64,000 nt of DNA from Paramecium sonneborni (Eukaryota; Ciliophora; Oligohymenophorea; Peniculida; Parameciidae), in NCBI GenBank assembly GCA_905182985.1, contig CAJJDN010000058.1, forward strand, positions 495,008 to 559,007. The letters are read 5' to 3'. Numbering within the stretch: the stretch's first letter is position 1; every line of letters starts with the position of its first letter. Below the pieces are notes generated by a model. The model made no database searches, had not been told where the DNA came from, and worked only from the letters and a program-made list of their open reading frames with translations. Shown here one piece after another: positions 57,701 through 64,000 of this stretch. A program made the position numbers and the translations under genes.

Positions 57701-60700
57701 CTACTTGAATTAAACTTAAAAGAAAGTATTTATAATATTAATTTAAGACATTGATGGAAAAATTATAATGGAGAATCTTTTTCTATATAATGTATATTAA
57801 TTTAGAAAATTGGTAGAAGGAAATTGCAAAATCAAAGAATTGGTTAAAAAGTCAGTATTATAATGTCCTCAATCGTTACCAAAAATATATGGGTTAATAT
57901 AGCAGACGGATGATACTCAAGTTCATCAGAATTAATTAGTTTGTAATGAAATTTTGATATTTTAAAATTAATCATTTAATTTTAGCTTAATTAAAATAGA
58001 ATCACTTAACAAAACACAATAAATCATAGTAAAAAATATGGTTTTGCAAAATGTAATTTGTTAAAATTGTTAATTTGGTCTGTTTCAAATTGTAGATATT
58101 TATATATAAAAACCTGTATCCATACAATTTGAATCAATTAAAATTGAAAATTGTCTATGTGGATAAACAGGTTGTTTATCAATATTGAAAAACTAAGAAG
58201 AATTTAACCTTCAAAAATAACTATCCAAAAATAATCGTTTATTATAAACTGATAATCTTGAAATAATTGAATTTAAATTAGAATGCCGAGTCGTCATTTC
58301 TAATAGTATATTTAAGAATAATTCTGCCAATTATGGAGGATCATTATTCATCTTAGAAATTGATCTTTTGATTATAAATAGTTTGTTTTATAATAACTCT
58401 GCTGAAATTGGAGGAGCTATTTATTTTCTTTCAAAATCATAATAATTGTATTTTTACCGAACTCAATTTTTAAATAATAAAGCCTAGATTGCTGGCGTTT
58501 TATTCCTCAATAATTAATCTCTTTAACTTACGAAAGAATTAAAAATAGACTTTTATGATAATAATTCAACTTAATATAGTTAAAATGTTTTTGAAAAAGC
58601 CTCGTTCATTATCAATATCAATAGATGGGGGTAAAACCATATTATAAAGTGGGTTAATTACTAGAAATTAGAATGAAATGATAGAATAAATAAGAATCAT
58701 TCCTTATAAGATTTTAGGATATTAATCTAAAGTTAGTATATTAACACTTCCATCAGGAAGAAGTATTTCTTCTTATGAATACTTTGATGAATACACATAG
58801 TCCTATATTCCTTATAATTTAACTTTTCGAGTAATTGCATTAGATAAATTCAAAAATCAAAACAAAGGTCTTTAAAATTCAAGTTGTACTTTAATTCCTA
58901 TAGCATTTAATTTAAGTTCTTAATCAGAAGTATCATAAATAACCTTTAGCTTGTCAAAAAATTTAGTTGTATTTAATGAAGAAACTGGAGATTATAATTT
59001 AGATGATTTAATCATATACTGGAATCCAAACTATTCTTAGGATTTGGCCCTTAGAATTTCAATTCAGTGCAATGTTGTGTCAGTCCCAACTTATAGTAAG
59101 GATCCACCTTTTTAAATTCAACAACAAAGCGTTAACTATAAATTGTTGGTAGATATTTAAACTTTTCAATGTCAATTAGGAGAGTTTCTAAATTAAACTA
59201 CTGGTGGATGCACACTGTGTGATAAATTTTAAGACTAATATTAAGTGACAAGAAATGCCTAAAACTGCAGTTATAAAGATGAAACTAAAATTAAATAGAT
59301 TACGTCTTCAATGATCGAATTACGATCATTTTATTGGAGAGCTTATAAATATAGCTAAAATATTGAATATTGTTACCACGAACCAAAAAATTGTGAAGGA
59401 GGTTGGGAGCCAGGAGATAAATCTTGTGTTTCAGGGCATATTGGGGCTCTTTGTGAGCAATGTGATCTCTACAATACCAGAGGCTAAGGATCTTATTATT
59501 TAAGTTAGCAATACCATTGTTCGAATTGCAAAATGACAATATTTAATATACTTTCCATAATTTTCGTAATTTTCTGGACTTTGTTATCAACTTTAATTTC
59601 TGTGACCAGTACTTTATAAATGATCACAGATTCCATCGTTGGATTAAGACTTAAATTTCTAGGTGTTAAACTTCCAATCAAATAAATATCAACAGCAATT
59701 TTAATTAAAGTTCTTACAAACTATTTATAAATCATTTCAACAATTTTTACATTTAAACTAGAATTACCTATAAGCCTATCAGCAGCTATAAATATTTGTG
59801 CTAGTCCAATTGATTCTATGGCCTATTCTCTTGATTGCTACCTAGTTACACTTGTTGATGTTTTGATCATTTATTTTAGAATAATATGGAGTTTAATCAT
59901 GGCTCTATCCTATTGTGTAATTTTTATAGGATTAGGTGTTCTAGCAATAGCAGTTAAGCTAATTAATCATAACTTTACTTATATAAATATATCGCTGATT
60001 TATTTGTTTATATATTTATAGCCAAATTTAATTGGACAACTTATCTCTTTGGTATCTTATAGAAAAATTTCGGATGAGCTTTGGATATCAAGCAATGTTG
60101 CTTATAGATATGACACCTCATCTCATCTCATATGGATTATTACTTTTGACATTCCACTTTTATTAATATTATGCATCATAATTCCTACAATTCTTTGGTA
60201 CGGAGTTTACAAAAATCGATATAAACTTGAAAAAACAGTAACTCGTAAAACTTGGGGATATTTATACCATGAGTACACATAAACAGCTTATTATTGGGAA
60301 ACTGTAAAAATATTTTACAAAGAATTGATAATCTTGGCTCGAATATATTATGTTGATCACATAACTGTTAAAGCATCATTAATTTTTATATTTTTATTTT
60401 TATATAGCCTTATTGCAAAGAAAATTAATCCATATATGAATAAATAATTGAATGATTTAGACTAAGAATCAATCATTATTTGTGCAATTTCAATTGTCTT
60501 AGCTTCTTCATTGCATTCAGCTTAGCAAAGTAATCTTAATGAAATAATCTGGCCTTTTTATGTAGTCATGGTCGGACTCAATAGTTTTTAAATTATTAAA
60601 TTAATTTTTGCAATAATAATGGCATATTTTAACAAAATTTTTAATAAAATTGATGGAATAAAATAAAAGATATTTGCTTGTTTACCAGTTAGAATTCGCT

Positions 60701-61050
60701 CTGTTCCAAAAATTTAGAAAATCTTTGAAGCAAGATAAAATTAATTAGTTAGAATTTAAAGAAGATTTGGCAAATTAAAGAAACATTTAATAACTATGGC
60801 AAAAGACAATTTAAAAGCAAAGAAGTAAAATTATTAATAATAAAATTAAAGAGAAAGCAGTCTATTTTTACATCAAAGTTTATAAAATTCTTTAAAAGGA
60901 AGAAATTTAAAATCTACCGACAATATTATAAGATAATGTACTTATATAACATTTAGAAATCAATCGAGAGTTAGTTCAAGACCTAATGAAGAACACGATA
61001 ATTAACTTTGTAGAACATAAACTCAAAGAGAAGAATCTTCAATGCTTTGA
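51770..61050 (+). CDS. giant cysteine-rich surface membrane protein
   Basis: ATG 51770 with signal peptide MLLITFVILSFLGSF, TGA 61048-61050; roughly 3,050 aa. Introns seen: 51817-51838 (22 nt), a 25-nt one near 52016-52040, 28 nt near 53459-53486, 22 nt near 57727-57748; others may exist. Order of regions: two beta-rich lectin-like (LamG/concanavalin-like) segments, the second ending KYFVYIGGDNYAKSFFKGYI; about 600 residues of furin-like repeats (CxxC, CxxGYY); about 1,600 residues of Asn/Ile/Ser-rich beta-helix-like repeats with GGAIY/GGSLF turns; a Cys-rich membrane-proximal module (HIGALCEQCDLY); then about eight membrane helices (59,540-60,640) and a basic Gln-rich cytosolic tail. A +1 frameshift is suspected at 58594-58598. 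This layout fits large ciliate surface or adhesion proteins; function unknown. Confidence 0.85.
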
Positions 61051-61680
61051 TTAATTATTTTAAAACAATATTTTTTGAAATTAGTTTTTTTATTATTTTC
61101 ACTAAAAATCTTCTTGTTTATTTTAAAAATATTATTATTAAATCAAGAAGGATTAAAAAAATAAAAAATTTCAAAGAAAATCCTCATTTTAAAAAATATC
61201 TGAAAAACATTTTCAAAGTTTTTTTTGGCGACAACTTGTAAAATAATAAGGTTTTATGATTAATCATATAGCCTTATTAACATTATAAGACAAATATGAG
61301 TTAATGTTCTTGCAGTTGTATGCCAAAATGTATATTACATGGTTTATGATAGGAGATGGGTAACACATATTTGCAGAATAGTATTTATGAATTTTAAATA
61401 TATCTATAAAATGATGATTGCAAATATGATAAATTTTTTTTCAGATAAAAATTTGAATAAAGCATTTTTGAAAAATTAAATTAAAATAAAAAATATTGCG
61501 AAATATCATTAATATAAAATTGTATTTCATAAAAGATCAAAACATCATCTTAAATATAATGATTTATGCTTTTGAAATGTATTAATAAAATACAATAAAC
61601 AATAGAGGTAACCCAACTTAAATTTCAAATAAATTGTATATTTAGAGATTATAAATACATATTATAATTTATTTTTTTAC
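61051..61680. other. intergenic region
   Basis: About 630 bp of AT-rich DNA between two plus-strand genes. The apparent open frame from 61047 is Lys/Phe/Ile runs with no coding character. No RNA gene recognised. Confidence 0.45.
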
Positions 61681-63760
61681 ATGTTTTAATAGAACAATTC
61701 GGAAACTCTTCCAGAAGAATAAGAAAATAACTCTTAAGAATCATAGCACACTTAGAATGACAATCAGAATATGAACCCCAACTAAAATCAACCATAAAAT
61801 TATTTTTGGCGTAATGTTCCATATTCAGACCATTAAATAGCATAAAAAAATTAAATAGAAAAGTTAATTCTTGATTTTGAAGCCCTTCCAAGTGATAGAG
61901 CAATTCATAGATTATATTTAGAAAAAATTTGCAATAAATTCTAATAAAATTTTTTATCTGATTACGATGATGTTACAGATTTTGAATAATTAAACCAAAT
62001 AAATGAGAAGTAATATAAGCAAAGAAAATAAAATTTGGAATCTTAACTATCTTTAACACCCAACCTTATTCATGATTGGGGTGATAAAGTAAATTTTTCA
62101 CAATTATATTAAATAATGAAAATTATCAAAAGTCCTAATAGAAGTTTCTACATAACAAAGGACATAACTAAAGAAATCTACTTTGATGAAGTTAAAGAGA
62201 ATTTAAATTCTGAAGAATTAGAGTATTTGAATAATTTTAATGGTGAGTAAGAAGCTCTAAAATGGTAAGGTATATTCAAGAATTTTTAAGTTCAACCAAT
62301 TAATATTTTAAGGAAACAATTAGATCTAATTAAAGAGCAGGAATTTAAAAAGGAAGATCAAGTAAATTCTGTTTTATTAATGTATTAGTCCATGTGCTTT
62401 GAGATATATAAAATAGTGGCATTTCCATACTCATAATTAGGTTGTTTATAAAAATATGATGCTGAATCTCAAAGTGTTCATTTTTAACTACCAAAGAATA
62501 TAAATATTGAGGTTAGAGCTAATGAAATAGAATAAAATCCAATTGTGAATAAGAATTCCATAATTAGCCTGATTCCAAACTCTGTATTTTAGAGTAATAT
62601 ACTCTCATTTCTATGTATTATAGACTTATTCAAATTAAGAATAGTATGTAGATATTTTAAAACAATGTAATAATATTCTGATTGATTGGTAGGGTTGAAA
62701 AATATTGGCATATTTCTTAAAAGAAAGAAATTAAAGATTATGAAATAGCAAAAGATATAGCTTTAAACAATGAACACTTCATGAATTTAAATATAGCAGC
62801 TTAAAGAATGAAATAGAAATTGCGAGCTAGTGTTGATATGATAATGAACATTATTAATTGGGAAGATTTACAACAATAAATAGAAACCAATTAAATTGAA
62901 ATTGATGTTTATAGACCACTTATAATGATGTTAAGATTATTTAATAAATAATAAGTGATCTGTTACCATTATGAAATTAACGGCGAATTTAGTATTCTAC
63001 AATTAGCCAAGGACATTAAATAATAGATTCATGATTACTTAAACTTGGAATTTTTACCTTTAAGTTTTAAATAAATGAGACAAATTTAATAATAGGCATT
63101 GTCAGCACCAGAATTTAATTTATTAGGTGTAATTAATCCTGAATTAAGCTTGGGTTAATTACTTACATTTCTACTCTAAGCTCTATATTTTCATGGTTGG
63201 ATGCAGTAAATGATTGCAATATACAAGGAAATATTAAAAAAGAGAAAAAAGTATAAATATCATTAATAAGTAGGGAATTATAAATTTATGATTAATAACA
63301 AAATTATAATAATGAATTTTTGAAATAAGCTTTTAAATATATTTACAAAATGATTGATTATTCACCTATCAAGGATAATCCAGAATAAGTCGAAATTATG
63401 ATAAAAATAGTATTTATTTTTTTCTGAGATATTTAGAGCAAAATATTGTCTGAAAGTTTAAAACATATAAATTTCGACCCTAAAGCAAATCATTTAATTT
63501 ATCCTTCTGGTGTTATATAATTGAGAAAGGATGTGATCAAAATTCATTTAGACGTCTATTTTCTATTTGAAATATTGTCATATGTTTGTTGTAGGAATAA
63601 ATACTACTTCGAAGATGTAGATGATTCAAAAATAAAAATGCATTTTAATAAAGTTAAAAAACTTTTGTAGACTGATTAAAAGGAGGAAAGCTCTGAGTCA
63701 TAAACTGAAAATAATGATCCATAGCCGAATTTAAATAATTAATATAATGAGCTTGATTGA
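61681..63760 (+). CDS. hypothetical helical protein of about 660 aa
   Basis: ATG 61681 (MFQQNNSETLPEEQENNSQE), TGA 63758-63760. Introns that keep the frame: GTAATAATATTCTGATTGATTGGTAG-type 26 nt near 62667, 23 nt at about 63252-63274 and 27 nt near 63410. After a Q/N-rich first 70 residues comes a conserved-looking segment with LPSDRAIHRLYLEKICNKF and NLIHDWGDKVNFSQLY, then long amphipathic helices (EIAKDIALNNEHFMNLNIAA, PLIMMLRLFNKQQVICYHYE) and a final acidic tail. No catalytic motif, membrane segment or zinc site. All-helical architecture resembles tethering or scaffold subunits, but I do not recognise the family. Confidence 0.65.
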
Positions 63761-64000
63761 TAATTTTTTTATAATTAGATTGAATTGAACACTTGCTTTA
63801 TATTTTTTATTTAATTCTAAAAATTCCATGAATATTTTTCATTAATAAGAAAAATTTATTTAAAACTAAATTCTGACATTATTATGAAAAAGCATCATTA
63901 AAACTAGTCAATAAATGTAATAATAATATCTTTATTTCTAAAGAGTCAAATAATCTAAGTTCAACATCAATTAATTAAATCTAGACAACATAAATGTTGT
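63761..64000. other. window end, no gene seen
   Basis: 240 bp of AT-rich sequence after the last stop codon; no start codon with convincing downstream frame. Confidence 0.4.

Noticed and set aside
61047..61241. Open frame MINYFKTIFFEISFF
   Set aside because: Overlaps the stop of the giant gene and consists of Lys/Phe/Ile runs typical of AT-rich noncoding DNA.
1..64000. Possibility that gaps are germline internal eliminated sequences or that a transposon is present
   Set aside because: No TA-bounded insertion interrupting a coding frame and no transposase-like sequence was found; the gaps look like ordinary AT-rich intergenic DNA with pseudogenes.

Overview
The window looks like macronuclear DNA of a Paramecium-type ciliate. 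Genes read through only if TAA and TAG are translated as glutamine and TGA is the only stop. They are interrupted by very small introns (19 to about 34 nt, mostly 22-29, usually starting GTA and ending TAG or AAG). Base composition is very AT-rich, and genes are packed on both strands with convergent stop codons often only 15-80 bp apart. A standard-code ORF search fragments every gene here, so all coding calls below come from reading with the ciliate code and splicing by eye. No tRNA, rRNA, CRISPR array, telomere or transposase was seen.

Layout: 1-7,100 holds a partial gene, a DKT-repeat protein, a 79-aa secreted cysteine-rich peptide, a RING/TRAF zinc-finger protein, a YIPF-type Golgi protein, a WD-repeat-like protein and SERP1/RAMP4. 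7,100-10,400 is poor in intact genes and holds two relics. 10,400-13,600 has a PH-domain pseudokinase, a small unknown protein and a four-helix membrane protein. 13,900-23,400 is dense: a coiled-coil protein with a galactose-binding-like N-terminus, UTP25, an EH-domain endocytic protein, a small membrane protein, a tesmin/LIN54-type CXC protein, TOM40 and a second pseudokinase. 23,400-27,400 is sparse and contains a clear kinase pseudogene. 27,400-33,600 has a four-helix protein, an unknown Q-rich protein, a PIERCE1-like protein, a non-canonical poly(A) polymerase, a hydrophobic unknown and an ANTH-like protein. 35,000-38,400 has a Rab GTPase, a LITAF-like protein and a casein kinase 1. 38,400-47,400 has condensin subunit CAP-H, a Cys-pair protein, a polycystin-1-like membrane protein, an RCE1-type CAAX protease and a FAM135 esterase-like protein. 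48,100-50,300 is a CNG-type K+ channel-like gene lacking the selectivity filter. 51,770-61,050 is one giant surface-protein gene, followed by an unknown gene to 63,760.

There is no operon logic. The genes are independent eukaryotic housekeeping, trafficking (YIPF, SERP1, EH, ANTH-like, Rab, LITAF), ciliary/membrane and signalling genes. The noteworthy biology is a set of proteins that keep their fold but have lost key residues (two pseudokinases, the channel without GYGD, the RCE1 homologue lacking the first His motif), plus pseudogenes whose in-frame TGAs fall where Trp or Gly codons are expected. All intron placements are by eye and unconfirmed by RNA data.
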